NCBI GenBank assembly: GCA_050187175.1
Contig: JBFWXS010000010.1
Location: 1-64,000 of the forward strand
Source: Zeimonas sp050187175
Lineage (GTDB): Bacteria; Pseudomonadota; Gammaproteobacteria; Burkholderiales; Burkholderiaceae_E
Direction of reading: 5' to 3'
DNA: 64,000 bases
The notes below the pieces were generated by a model. It searched no databases and was not told the DNA's origin. It saw only the letters and a program-made list of their open reading frames with translations. Each line of letters begins with the position of its first letter. Positions within the stretch are counted from its first letter, which is position 1. The translations under genes and the position numbers were made by a program. Shown here in pieces: positions 24,391-33,301 of the stretch.

Positions 24391-25791
24391 TCAGCCGCGC
24401 AGCGTCTTAAGCAGCGGCTCGAGCGACGCCGCCTGATCCAGGCCCAGCACCTGGTCGCGGATCGCCGCGGCTCGCGCCGCCGACACCGCGGTGCCGGCAT
24501 TGTCGAGGAACTTGCGTTCGATGAAGGCCGCGTCGACCGCGCGGCTCGGGGCGCCCAGATTCACGTCCTGCCGGTGCGCCAGGCGCCGCCCGTCCTTCAG
24601 CAATACCTCGACGGCGCCGCCGAAGTGCTTCGGATGCTCGAAGCGGTCGTCGGCGACGTAGTCGATGCGGTCGCACAAGGCCAGCGTGGCGGGATCGGTC
24701 AGCGCGGCATCGTCCAGCTCCTGCAGCGTGAGCTGGCCGCGGCGCAGCGCGCTGGCGGTCAGGAACTGCACGCTGAACTGCGCCTGATACGACGTGGCCG
24801 GCCGCCGCTTGCGCGCCACCGGCTCGCAGATGCCGGAGATGACGGCCGGGTGCAGCGCGACCACGGCCCGTTCGATCGCGTCGGCGTCCAGGCCATGGCG
24901 GCGCCTCAGCTCGATCGCGGCCTCGATGCACGCGTGCGCCAGATGGCAGGCCGGGTACGGTTTGATCGACACGTCGCCGGTTTCCCAGCGTTCACCCAGT
25001 CCGTCGAGCAGCGCGTGCAGATCGACACTGGTGTCGATCGGCGCGCCGCCGAGCTGAGTCCGGTACAGGCCGCCGCGCTCGAAGTACGGATCGAGCGGGC
25101 CGGTGAAGCCCTGGCGTGCCAGCGCGGCCGCGGTCAGCGCGCTGGCCGCCGCCCAGCCCGGGAACAGCCGCTTGGTCCAGCTGCCGTGCGCGTTGAACGA
25201 CAGATTGCTGGCGTTCATGCTGAGCACTATGCCTTGCGCCCAGCGCAGTTGCATCGGAGTCAGTGCGAACAGCCGGCCGACCGCCAGGGCCGCGCCGAAG
25301 GCACCGACGGTGCCGGTCGGCTGGAACTCGGCCTTGTGGAACAGGCCGCCGGCGGCCATCGCGATCCGGCATGCGGTCTCGGTGCCGAGGACCAGCGCGG
25401 TGACCGCGTCATGGCCGCTGGCGCCCGCCTGCTGGCCTGCGGCCAGCACCGCCGGCACCTGGCTGGCGCTGACGTGGATCACGCCCGCGATGTGCGTGTC
25501 GTCGTAGTCCAGACCATGCACCAGCACGCCATTGAGCGTCGCCGCGTCGCGCGCCGTCAGCCCGCGCGGCAGACCGATGACAGGGTATGCACCGTCGCCG
25601 CCCAGCCCGTGCAGCGCGGTGAAGGTGCGGTGCGCCCATTCCTGCGTGCCGGAGGCCAGCGCGATGCCGATCGAATCGAGCAGATGCAGCCGTGCCTGCT
25701 CTCTCACCGGCGCCGGGATGTCGGTTCCGGCCCAGTCGTGCGCGAAATCGGCCAGCGCGGTGGAAACCTCTGCGGGATCGTGCTTCGCCAT
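24391..25791 (-). CDS. MmgE/PrpD family protein
   Basis: A 466-aa protein of the 2-methylcitrate dehydratase/cis-aconitate decarboxylase/iminodisuccinate epimerase family. Visible conserved segments are LHLLDSIGIALASG, NGVLVHGLDYDDTH, and KPYPACHLAHACIEAA, where family members hold lid-domain residues. The neighbours are acyl-CoA enzymes with no other methylcitrate-cycle gene, so a PrpD role is not supported. A dehydratase or isomerase step on a tricarboxylate-like or substituted acid is the broad reading. Confidence 0.87.
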   Translation of the reverse strand: MAKHDPAEVSTALADFAHDWAGTDIPAPVREQARLHLLDSIGIALASGTQEWAHRTFTALHGLGGDGAYPVIGLPRGLTARDAATLNGVLVHGLDYDDTHIAGVIHVSASQVPAVLAAGQQAGASGHDAVTALVLGTETACRIAMAAGGLFHKAEFQPTGTVGAFGAALAVGRLFALTPMQLRWAQGIVLSMNASNLSFNAHGSWTKRLFPGWAAASALTAAALARQGFTGPLDPYFERGGLYRTQLGGAPIDTSVDLHALLDGLGERWETGDVSIKPYPACHLAHACIEAAIELRRRHGLDADAIERAVVALHPAVISGICEPVARKRRPATSYQAQFSVQFLTASALRRGQLTLQELDDAALTDPATLALCDRIDYVADDRFEHPKHFGGAVEVLLKDGRRLAHRQDVNLGAPSRAVDAAFIERKFLDNAGTAVSAARAAAIRDQVLGLDQAASLEPLLKTLRG

Positions 25792-25851
25792 GCGGTGTCT
25801 CCAAAAATCGTAGTGATTCGTGCCGCGCTGCCGCCGTCCGGCGGCGCGGCT

Positions 25852-27417
25852 TCAGTCCGGCACGCTTGCTCCGCGCTGAGCCTTCAGCACCTCGGCGGCG
25901 TCCTCGACCCAGTCGCACAGAATGCTGCGCGTCTCGCGCGGATCGATGATGTCCAGAATGCCGAATGCCTCCGCCGTGCGGAACGGCGATCCGACGCGGT
26001 GGTAGTACGCTTCGAGCTCGGCGCGGCGCGCGGCAGGATCCGGCGCCGCATCGATCTCGCGGCGGTAGGCTGCGTACACCCCGCCCTCCACCGGAATCGA
26101 ACCCATGCGCGCCGACGGCCACGCGAAGCGATGGATGAAGGCCGGGAAGTACTTCGGCGCATGCAGCCCGCCCGCCATGCCGAAGGCGCGGCGCACGATG
26201 ATCGACACCCACGGGATGGTCGCGTTCTCTATCGTGCTGAGCACGCGCACGGCGCCCAGCAGCGTGCCGCCCAGCTCGGCTTCCGGGCCGGTGGCATTGC
26301 CCGGCTGGTCGACGAAGTTCACCATCGGCAGCCCGAAGGTATTGCACATCGTCACGTGCCGCTCCATCTTGTAGGCGGCCTGCGTGGTCATCGCGCCGCC
26401 CGCGACGCGCGGATCGCTGGCCAGCACGCCCACTGCATGGCCGTCGAGCCGGGCCAGCGCGGTGATGATCGCGCCGCCGTGGTGGCGGCCCAGCTCGAAC
26501 ACCGAATCGCGGTCGAACACCGACGCGAGGATCTTGCGCGGGTCATAGACGCGGCGACGGTCGCGCGGAATCGCGTCCTTCAGCCAGTCGTCGGCACGCC
26601 CCGGATCGTCACCGCTGGCGCGCCGCGCCGGCAGCGCGGCGGCGTGCCGCGGCATGTACGACAGGAAGCGGCGCACCTGCTCGAACGCGTCGTTCTCGTC
26701 CCTGGCTTCGTTATAGACCAGCGCGCTCTTGCGGTGGACCTCCCAGCCGCCCAGCGCGTTCTTGTCGATGTCGATGCCGTAGGCCTGGCGCACCACCGGT
26801 GGTCCCGCCGCGAACACCTGCGCCTGGTCGCGCACCATGACCGAGAAGTGCGACATCAGCACTTTCACCGCGCCCAGCCCGGCGCAGGCGCCCAGTGCGA
26901 CGCCGACCACCGGTACGGTGCGCAGCAGCTCCACCACCGGCCAGGTCGGATAGCCGGGGATCTTGCTGTGCCCCATCTTGTCGAGCAGTTTGACGCTGCC
27001 GCCGGCGGTGTCCACCAGGCGCACGATCGGCAGCCGCTGCGCCAGCGCCATGCGCTCGGCGTAGACCCACTTGTCGGAGATCGTGGCTTCCGAGGAACCG
27101 GCGCGCAGCGTGTAGTCGTCGGCCGAGATCACCAGCTTGGCGCCGTCGATGCGGCCGGTGCCGAAGATGGCGTTGCTCGCGGTCATCTCCAGGAAGCGGC
27201 CCTCTTCGTCGTAGCGGCCGCGACCGGCGATCCGGCCGAACTCGCGGAAAGTGCCGGCGTCGAGCAGTGCATCGATGCGCGTGCGCGCGTCCATCCGGCC
27301 GCTGGCCCGGTACTTGGCGACCGCCTCGGGCCCGCCCATGGCGCGCACCTGCTCGCGCCGCTTGCGCAGCTCAGTCAGCTCCTCGGCCCATTCGCCGGCC
27401 GGTTCGAAATCAGTCAA
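25852..27417 (-). CDS. Acyl-CoA carboxylase carboxyltransferase subunit (PccB/MmdA-like), no partner visible
   Basis: A 521-aa crotonase-fold carboxyltransferase with both halves: the N half has RIDALLDAGTFREFG and the VDTAGGS region, and the C half has FVDQPGNATGPEAE and FGMAGGLHAPKYFP. The family moves a carboxyl group between biotin and an acyl-CoA. No biotin carboxylase or biotin carrier gene lies in the unit. It must borrow one, or act in another role such as acyl-CoA decarboxylation with other partners. It lies between CoA-transferase and MmgE/PrpD. Confidence 0.87.
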   Translation of the reverse strand: MTDFEPAGEWAEELTELRKRREQVRAMGGPEAVAKYRASGRMDARTRIDALLDAGTFREFGRIAGRGRYDEEGRFLEMTASNAIFGTGRIDGAKLVISADDYTLRAGSSEATISDKWVYAERMALAQRLPIVRLVDTAGGSVKLLDKMGHSKIPGYPTWPVVELLRTVPVVGVALGACAGLGAVKVLMSHFSVMVRDQAQVFAAGPPVVRQAYGIDIDKNALGGWEVHRKSALVYNEARDENDAFEQVRRFLSYMPRHAAALPARRASGDDPGRADDWLKDAIPRDRRRVYDPRKILASVFDRDSVFELGRHHGGAIITALARLDGHAVGVLASDPRVAGGAMTTQAAYKMERHVTMCNTFGLPMVNFVDQPGNATGPEAELGGTLLGAVRVLSTIENATIPWVSIIVRRAFGMAGGLHAPKYFPAFIHRFAWPSARMGSIPVEGGVYAAYRREIDAAPDPAARRAELEAYYHRVGSPFRTAEAFGILDIIDPRETRSILCDWVEDAAEVLKAQRGASVPD

Positions 27418-27451
27418 CAGACTCTCCTCCCTTCATCGAGACATGCAGCAT

Positions 27452-28699
27452 TCAGCCGCCCGCGAGTTCATCGCCTGCGGCGCCACCGTGCAGCACGCCG
27501 GCCGCGCGCGCCTCGGCGATCCTGGAATCGCTCCAGCCCAGGCGTTCACGCAGGATACGTTCGCCGTCGGCGCCGGTGTCGGGACCCGTATGGCGGATCG
27601 AGCCGGGCGTACCCGACATCTTCGGCACCAGCCCGGCCTGCGTCGTATGACCGAGCGCCGGATGCGGCACCTGGATCAGCATGTCGCGCGCGTGGAAGTG
27701 CGGATCCTGATAGATGTCGGCGATGGTGTAGACGCGCGAGCTCGGCACGTCGGCGTCGAGCAGCATCTGTTCGAGCGTCCGTGCGTCGAAGGCGCGGCTC
27801 CATTCCGCGACGATCGCATCGAGCGCGCGCATATTGTCCTTGACGCCGCGCGCGCGGATGGTCGAGAAGCGCGGATCATCGAGCAGATCCAGGCGATCCA
27901 TGAGCCGCAGCAGCCGCTCGAAGGTGGCCCGGTTGTTGGCCGCTATCAGCACCCAGGCGCCGTCGCTGGTCGGATACAGGCTGTTCGGCGACATGGACGG
28001 CAGGTTCGGCCCTTCGCGCGAGGGGACGATGTTCAGCTTCTCGTACGCCGACACATGCTGCTCGAGCTGAGTGAAGGCGGCCTCGTACAGCGCGACGTCG
28101 ACCACCTGGCCGCGGCCGCTGCGAACGCGGTCGTAGATGGCCATCACGGTGCCGAAGGCCGCATAGGTGGCGGACAGATAGTCGGTGGTGGCGACGGCGA
28201 CGCGCGCCGGCGGCCGGTCCGGGTCGCCGGTCATGTGGCGCACACCGCCGACCGCTTCGCAGATCACGCCGTAGCCGGGTCGCGAGGCATAAGGTCCGCT
28301 CTGCCCGTAGCCGGTGATGCGGACCATGACCAACCTGGGATTCTCCTTCGACAGCACCTCCCAGCCGAGGCCCAGGCGCTCCAGAACGCCGGGACGATTG
28401 TTCTCGACCAGCACGTCGGCTTGACGCAGCAGTTCGAGCGCGATCTCCTTGCCCTGCGCCGTCTTCAGATCGAGCGCGATCGACTGCTTGTTGCGCAGGA
28501 TCGCGGCCGCGTACAGCGAGACGTCGCCGACGTGCCTGCCTAGCTGCCGCACGGCATCGCCTTCGGGCGGTTCGATCTTGATCACGTCGGCGCCGAAGTC
28601 GGCGAGCATCCGCGCGCAGGCCGGGCCCGCGATGGTGGAGCAGATCTCGATCACCTTCAGGCCGGCAAGCGGGCCGGCGGCCGGCTGGGCCTCATTCAT
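27452..28699 (-). CDS. Class III CoA-transferase (CaiB/BaiF family)
   Basis: A 415-aa cytoplasmic enzyme that moves CoA between carboxylic acids. GLKVIEICSTIAGPACARML and ADVIKIEPPEGD at the N terminus are typical. The segment that usually holds the catalytic aspartate (PGYD or PGFD) reads RPGYGVICEAVGG here, with Gly in that place, so the catalytic mechanism or substrate class may differ. The start at MNEAQPAAG (28699) is preferred over an arginine-rich lead to 28774. It is 79 bp after MarR. Confidence 0.86.
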   Translation of the reverse strand: MNEAQPAAGPLAGLKVIEICSTIAGPACARMLADFGADVIKIEPPEGDAVRQLGRHVGDVSLYAAAILRNKQSIALDLKTAQGKEIALELLRQADVLVENNRPGVLERLGLGWEVLSKENPRLVMVRITGYGQSGPYASRPGYGVICEAVGGVRHMTGDPDRPPARVAVATTDYLSATYAAFGTVMAIYDRVRSGRGQVVDVALYEAAFTQLEQHVSAYEKLNIVPSREGPNLPSMSPNSLYPTSDGAWVLIAANNRATFERLLRLMDRLDLLDDPRFSTIRARGVKDNMRALDAIVAEWSRAFDARTLEQMLLDADVPSSRVYTIADIYQDPHFHARDMLIQVPHPALGHTTQAGLVPKMSGTPGSIRHTGPDTGADGERILRERLGWSDSRIAEARAAGVLHGGAAGDELAGG

Positions 28700-28778
28700 T
28701 CGTCGTCTCCTTCGTTTCGCGGCGCTGCGCGCCCCGCTGCGCCGCCGCGGGTCGCGGCGGGCGCTCGTCTTCAAAGCT

Positions 28779-29282
28779 TCATTTCGCGCCGCTGTCGCGT
28801 TCCGGCCGCGCGCCGTCCGACGGATCGTCGGTGCGTTCGCCGTAGGCGATGGTCCGCAGCGCCCTGCGCGTGGCCGAGAAGACCTCGGCGCCGACCAGCT
28901 CGCGGTACTCGTCCTCGACCTTGCGGACGAAGCGATGCATGCGCTTCATGTAGCGCAGGCCCTCTGGCGTGAAGCTGACCAGCGTCGCGCGGCCGTCGGC
29001 CGGATCGGCGCGCTGCGCGACCAGGCCCGCTTCTTCCAGCTCACCGACCATGCGGCCGACCGCCTGCTTGGAGATGCCCATGCGGCGCGCGATCTCGACG
29101 ATGCGCGTGCCGTCGCCGTCGATGTACGGCGAGATCATCATCGATCTGAAGACCATCTCGCCGTTGGCGCGGAGCATGTCTTTCAGGCGCGTGACGAAGT
29201 CCCTGCGCGCCAGCAGCAGCAGGCGGCCGAAGCCGTGTCGACGAGCGTGGTCCAGCGAGGACTTTCTGGGCTTTTCGGTCAT
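28779..29282 (-). CDS. MarR-family transcriptional regulator
   Basis: A 167-aa winged-helix regulator: helix region ARRMGISKQAVGRMVGELEEAGLV and wing ADPADGRATLVSFTPEGL are clear. It heads the minus-strand CoA-transferase/carboxyltransferase/PrpD unit and is divergent from a Bug receptor at 29463. The C-terminal tail after about residue 145 is charged and probably disordered. It probably represses both directions from the palindrome at 29334-29352. Confidence 0.88.
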   Translation of the reverse strand: MTEKPRKSSLDHARRHGFGRLLLLARRDFVTRLKDMLRANGEMVFRSMMISPYIDGDGTRIVEIARRMGISKQAVGRMVGELEEAGLVAQRADPADGRATLVSFTPEGLRYMKRMHRFVRKVEDEYRELVGAEVFSATRRALRTIAYGERTDDPSDGARPERDSGAK

Positions 29283-29333
29283 GCCCGATTGTAAGCATTG
29301 TTAAGACGGCTGCGCCTGCAAATTAGACATCAT

Positions 29334-29352
29334 AGTTGCCTATTAGGCGCCT
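29334..29352. promoter_or_regulatory. MarR operator candidate (19-bp imperfect palindrome)
   Basis: AGTTGCCTA-T-TAGGCGCCT has a perfect 11-bp core GCCTATTAGGC (29338-29348) and matches at 7 of 9 arm positions. It lies in the 180-bp gap between MarR and the divergent Bug gene, about 50 bp from the MarR start. Size and symmetry fit a MarR dimer site. Confidence 0.45.
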
Positions 29353-29462
29353 GGCCCTCTACACTTGTCAACTGGACCAAGGGGCGGATCGAACCCAGGG
29401 ATTCCACCCTGCTCTGCAGCATGGCGCCCGCGGCGCCGGTCAACCAAAAAAGGGGACAGACA

Positions 29463-30410
29463 ATGGTCGGACGGAGACGGATCCTCATCGGCGCGGCAAG
29501 CCTGCCGCTATGGACCACAGGCGCGCGGGCTCAGGCGGAATATCCAAGCCGGCCCATCAAGCTGATCGTGCCGTATCCGGCCGGCGGCAGCACCGACATC
29601 CTGGCCCGCGCGGTCGCCGAACTGCTCGGCCAGCAATTAGGTCAGCCCATCGTCGTCGACAACCGGCCCGGCGCGGCGACGAACATAGGCACCGAGGCGG
29701 CGATCCACTCCCCGTCCGACGGCTATACGGTCTACTTCGGCACCAGCGGCCTGGCATCGAATCCTCATTTCGGCCCGACGCCGAACTTCGACGCGTTCAA
29801 GAGCCTCACCGCCGTCGGGCCGGTGTCGAGCATGTCGTTCATGGTCGCCGCCAGCCCCAACTTCCCGGCCGACGATGCTGCCGGCCTGGTCGCGCTGGCA
29901 CGCGCGCGTCCGGGCAAAGTATCGATAGGATCGGGCTCGCTGCAGGTCCAGGTCGCGCAGCTGACGCGGCGCGCCGGCATCGACCTGATGCACGTGCCGT
30001 ACAAGGGCGGCGCTCAGGCCGCGGCCGACGCGATCGGCGGGCACGTCGACACTGTGATCGCGCTGGTGCCGGCCTTGATCAGCTCGATCCAGAACGGCAA
30101 GCTGAAGCCGATCGGCATCGCCGCTCCGTCGCGTGCCGCCGGGCTGCCGCAGGTGCCTACCTTCACCGAGCGCGGTGTGCCGGCCAATATCAATCTGAGC
30201 TGGTTCGGCCTGTTCGTGCCCACCGGCACACCGGCACCCATCGTGTCGCGGCTAGGCGCGGCGCTGCGCACCGCCGTCACCAATCCGGGGCTGGTGTCGC
30301 GAATGACCGCGCAAGGCGTCGACATGACGCCGGGCAGCGCGCAGGACCTGGCCGAGACGCTCAAGCGCGACTACGCCGAGTACGGGCGCCTGGCGCAGGA
30401 ACTGAAATGA
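29463..30410 (+). CDS. Bug/TctC-family receptor
   Basis: A 315-aa periplasmic receptor starting MVGRRRILIGAASLPLW with a cleavage region near GARAQ; the triple Arg gives it a Tat-like look. The mature part YPSRPIKLIVPYPAGGSTD and VVDNRPGAATNIG are diagnostic of the family. It stands alone on the plus strand, divergent from MarR, so its ligand may be the inducer or substrate of the MarR-controlled unit. No TctAB genes are nearby. Confidence 0.91.
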   Translation: MVGRRRILIGAASLPLWTTGARAQAEYPSRPIKLIVPYPAGGSTDILARAVAELLGQQLGQPIVVDNRPGAATNIGTEAAIHSPSDGYTVYFGTSGLASNPHFGPTPNFDAFKSLTAVGPVSSMSFMVAASPNFPADDAAGLVALARARPGKVSIGSGSLQVQVAQLTRRAGIDLMHVPYKGGAQAAADAIGGHVDTVIALVPALISSIQNGKLKPIGIAAPSRAAGLPQVPTFTERGVPANINLSWFGLFVPTGTPAPIVSRLGAALRTAVTNPGLVSRMTAQGVDMTPGSAQDLAETLKRDYAEYGRLAQELK

Positions 30411-30461
30411 CTTGACGCGGACACGCCTGCGATCACGCGGGTAATCCCTGATCCGCTCGAT

Positions 30462-30487
30462 GTAACCGTCGGACGGGCTGCGACGAA
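30462..30487 (+). promoter_or_regulatory. SigF-type ECF promoter GTAACC-N16-CGAA
   Basis: GTAACC (30462-30467) and CGAA (30484-30487) are separated by exactly 16 bases, matching the GTAACC-N16-CGAA promoter known for SigF of Caulobacter crescentus. It is 66 bp before the DUF2282 gene, and a SigF-like gene is the fifth gene of the same operon, so positive autoregulation is expected. A CCGCCG/CGGCGG hairpin lies in the leader. Confidence 0.75.
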
Positions 30488-30553
30488 TTCACGAGTGGTG
30501 CCGCCGATCCCCGGCGGACGCCACCCGACATTCATCGATCAGGAGCCTTCGCC

Positions 30554-30865
30554 ATGTCGCACGACCGTACTTCCCGCAGCACCGCCGCCGCGCTTGCTCT
30601 TGCCCTCGGCACGGCGCTAACACTCGCCCACGCCGACCTGCATGCGCAGGCTGCCGACAAGGAGAAATGCTACGGCGTCGCGATGAAGGGCAAGAACGAC
30701 TGCGCTGCCGGTCCCGGCACCACCTGCGCCGGTACGAGCATGCGTGACTATCAGGGCAACGCCTGGAAGCTGGTGCCCAAAGGGACCTGCGAGCAGACGG
30801 CCTCGGCCACGTCGCCGACCAGCAAGGGCCAGCTCAAACCGTTCAAGGAAGCCGGCAAGAGCTGA
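30554..30865 (+). CDS. bufA1: Bufferin precursor (DUF2282, BufA1/GigA-like)
   Basis: A 103-aa exported peptide with a signal sequence (hydrophobic residues 10-26; cleavage near 32). The mature part carries four cysteines (Cys39, Cys50, Cys58, Cys79) in the contexts KEKCYGVAMKGKNDC, TTCAG and PKGTC, as in DUF2282 bufferins. By family knowledge, the MNIO enzyme BufB with BufC converts core cysteines to thiooxazole-type groups and the product sequesters copper in the periplasm. It is the first gene after the SigF-type promoter. Confidence 0.88.
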   Translation: MSHDRTSRSTAAALALALGTALTLAHADLHAQAADKEKCYGVAMKGKNDCAAGPGTTCAGTSMRDYQGNAWKLVPKGTCEQTASATSPTSKGQLKPFKEAGKS

Positions 30866-30904
30866 GCGCCACGCGGCATCCTGCGTCGACACGCTCTCGT
30901 GTCC

Positions 30905-31807
30905 ATGCGCCCGCTCTCACCGCCAGGCCGCGCCGGACCGGTCGGCATCGGCTTGAAGGCGCCGCACGTCGAACACGTGCTCGCCGACGGCGCACGAGTC
31001 GATTTCTTCGAGGTGCATGCCGAGAACTACATGGTCGACGGCGGCCCCTTCCTGCGGCATCTGGACCGCATCCGTGAACGCTGGCCGCTGTCGCTGCACG
31101 GCGTCGGCCTGTCGATCGGAGGCGAGCAGGCGCCCGATGCCCGTCACCTCGACCGGCTTGCAGCACTGATCGGGCGCTACCGGCCGGACTGGTTCAGCGA
31201 GCATCTCGCATGGTCTGGCCATGACGGCCGCTGGTTCAATGACCTGCTGCCGCTGCCCTACGATGCGCCGACGCTGCGGCGAGTCTGCGCGCACGTCGAT
31301 CAGGTGCAGGCCCGGCTGGGCCGGCGGCTGCTGCTGGAGAACCCGGCGACCTATGTCGAGTTCACGGCTTCGACGATGGATGAAGGCGAGTTCCTCAGCG
31401 AAGTCGTGCATCGCACCGGCTGCGGGCTGCTGATGGATCTGAACAATGCCTGCGTCAGCGCCGTCAATCACGGCCGCGATCCATGGCGGCTGGTGGCGGC
31501 GCTGCCAGCCGACGCAGTCGGCGAGATCCATCTGGCGGGGCACGCCGAAGACCGCGATGCAGGCGGCGCGCCGCTGCTGATCGATGACCATGGTTCGGCG
31601 GTCGGCGACCCGGTCTGGGATCTGTACGGCCGGGCCCTGCGCCATCTGGAGTCTCAGCGCTCGCCGGCCAGCGGCGCGATCGCCACCTTGATAGAACGCG
31701 ACAACGATCTGCCGGCGCTGGCCGCACTGGAGGCCGAGGCCGGACACGCCGTCCGCGTGCAGCAGCGCATCCGGCAGGCAGGCACGGACCGGAGGTGCGC
31801 GGCATGA
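30905..31807 (+). CDS. bufB1: MNIO enzyme, DUF692 (BufB/GigB-like)
   Basis: A 300-aa TIM-barrel multinuclear non-heme iron oxidative enzyme that modifies RiPP precursors. Conserved segments are VGIGLKAPH, FFEVHAENYM, LHGVGLSIGG, FSEHLAWSGHDG, LLENPATYV, GLLMDLNNACVSA and EIHLAGHAED; their His, Glu and Asp residues bind the irons. ATG at 30905 is used; GTG at 30899 would add two residues. Its 3' end overlaps the DUF2063 gene by 4 bp. It lies 39 bp after the precursor gene, which it probably modifies. Confidence 0.9.
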   Translation: MRPLSPPGRAGPVGIGLKAPHVEHVLADGARVDFFEVHAENYMVDGGPFLRHLDRIRERWPLSLHGVGLSIGGEQAPDARHLDRLAALIGRYRPDWFSEHLAWSGHDGRWFNDLLPLPYDAPTLRRVCAHVDQVQARLGRRLLLENPATYVEFTASTMDEGEFLSEVVHRTGCGLLMDLNNACVSAVNHGRDPWRLVAALPADAVGEIHLAGHAEDRDAGGAPLLIDDHGSAVGDPVWDLYGRALRHLESQRSPASGAIATLIERDNDLPALAALEAEAGHAVRVQQRIRQAGTDRRCAA

Positions 31808-32583
31808 GTTCGTCCGCCGCGGCCGGTCCGCTCAGCAGCTTCGCACGCGGGCTGCTCGACGCACGCGGCGGCACGCCGGCCGGCTTGCGCACGTGGAACG
31901 GCTCCGACCCCGGCCTGCGATTCGGCGTGTATCGCAACAATGTCCACGTGTCGCTGACGAATGTGCTGGCCGACACCTTTCCCGTCGTGCAGAGGCTGGT
32001 GGGCGAAGCCTTCTTCCGGGCAATGGCAGGATGCTTCATCGTCGACTGCCCGCCGGCCTCGCCGGTGATGAGCGAGTACGGCGACGGCTTCGCGGACTGG
32101 GTGGTCGCCTTCGAGCCGGCCGCCAGCGTGCCGTATCTGTCCGACATGGCCCGGCTGGAACGCGGCCGTGTACGAGCCTTTCACGCCGCCGACGCACCCG
32201 TGCTGCCGACGGCTGCACTGGCACAGGCGCTGAATGCACCGCACGGCCTGCCCGCGCTGCGCATCGAGCTGCAGCCCTGCGTGACGGTGATCGACTCGCC
32301 CTACTCCGTGGTGTCGCTGTGGGCCGCCCATCAGGAGGACGACGATGACGCAGTGTCGCGGGTCGCGATCGATCGGCCAGAAGCCGCGCTGGTACTGCGG
32401 CAGCAAGACGAGATCCTGGTGGCACCGCTGCCGCCGCCCGACGCGGCACTCGCGCGCTGCATCCAGCGCGGCATGCCGCTGGCGCGGGCGGCGGAAAGCT
32501 GCGCCGGCGCCGACCTGGCCTCGGTCCTCGCGCTGCTGCTGCGCCACGACGCGCTCTGCGCGGTTTCGTCCGGAGAGCTCTGA
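31804..32583 (+). CDS. bufC1: DUF2063 RRE-like partner protein (BufC/GigC-like)
   Basis: A 259-aa protein with the N-terminal DUF2063 domain (about residues 8-105: FARGLLDARGGTPAG, RFGVYRNNVHVSLTNVL, TFPVVQRLVGEAFF). In MNIO clusters this protein provides the precursor-binding part and forms a complex with the DUF692 enzyme. The ATG overlaps the bufB stop (ATGA), which suggests coupled synthesis of the two partners. The C-terminal half is variable in the family. Confidence 0.88.
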   Translation: MSSSAAAGPLSSFARGLLDARGGTPAGLRTWNGSDPGLRFGVYRNNVHVSLTNVLADTFPVVQRLVGEAFFRAMAGCFIVDCPPASPVMSEYGDGFADWVVAFEPAASVPYLSDMARLERGRVRAFHAADAPVLPTAALAQALNAPHGLPALRIELQPCVTVIDSPYSVVSLWAAHQEDDDDAVSRVAIDRPEAALVLRQQDEILVAPLPPPDAALARCIQRGMPLARAAESCAGADLASVLALLLRHDALCAVSSGEL

Positions 32584-32584
32584 C

Positions 32585-33100
32585 ATGAAGAATTCGAGCC
32601 TGCTGCATCCGATCGGAGCGCCTGCGGCATCGCCGTCGGCACGCTTCAGCGCAGCCATGTCGGCCATTCCGGAATGGCTGATCGCCCTGCTCAGCCGGCT
32701 CGCCATCGCCGCCGTGTTCTGGCTGTCCGGCCAGACCAAGGTCGAGGGCTTCGCGCTCGATCTCGTCGCCGGAGTCTTCGAGCCCGGACTGCCGCGGCTG
32801 GCGCCTGCCGCGATCGACCTGTTCCGCGACGAGTACCGGCTGCCACTGCTGCCGCCCGAGCTGGCGGCAAGTCTGGCAGCCATGGCCGAACATGTATTGC
32901 CCGTGCTGCTCGTGCTGGGACTGGGCACCCGCTTCGCTGCGCTGGGCTTGCTGATCATGACCGCCGTGATCCAGTTGCTGGTCTACCCCGGCGCCTACGC
33001 GACGCACGGCGTGTGGGCCGCCGTGCTGCTATGGCTGCTCGCGCGCGGCCCGGGCAGGATCTCGCTCGATCACTGGCTGGCGTCGCGCCGCGGCAGCTGA
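32585..33100 (+). CDS. DoxX-family membrane protein of the bufferin operon (GigD-like)
   Basis: A 171-aa inner-membrane protein with about four hydrophobic helices (around residues 28-45, 98-115, 118-135, 140-155). IALLSRLAIAAVFWLSGQTKVEGF at the first helix is typical of DoxX, as is VLGLGTRFAALGLLIMT. It starts 1 bp after bufC. DoxX genes commonly close gig/buf operons; the role is not established but may concern membrane redox during metal stress. Confidence 0.86.
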   Translation: MKNSSLLHPIGAPAASPSARFSAAMSAIPEWLIALLSRLAIAAVFWLSGQTKVEGFALDLVAGVFEPGLPRLAPAAIDLFRDEYRLPLLPPELAASLAAMAEHVLPVLLVLGLGTRFAALGLLIMTAVIQLLVYPGAYATHGVWAAVLLWLLARGPGRISLDHWLASRRGS

Positions 33101-33301
33101 CTGAGACCCCATGCTGTCCAAGAACTCTGCCGAACGCGATTCGACGCCGCCCCGGGTGCCGTCATCGTGGCTGCGGCACAATGGCGCGTCGACGGCCGAA
33201 GCGCCGACCGCCGCCGACGTGCGGGCCGCGGTCGATGCAGCAGGCCCGACCGTGCCGCAGCGCCGCCGCAGCGCCGCCGCAGTGCCCCACGCAGCCCCGC
33301 C

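Noticed and set aside
24376..27843. A 1155-codon open frame on the plus strand
   Set aside because: Antisense shadow of the MmgE/PrpD, carboxyltransferase and CoA-transferase genes; it crosses two intergenic gaps without any domain.
33258..33285. GC-rich 11-bp tandem repeat before the sigma gene as a regulatory array
   Set aside because: Two units of GCAGCGCCGCC are within the range expected for low-complexity GC-rich DNA.
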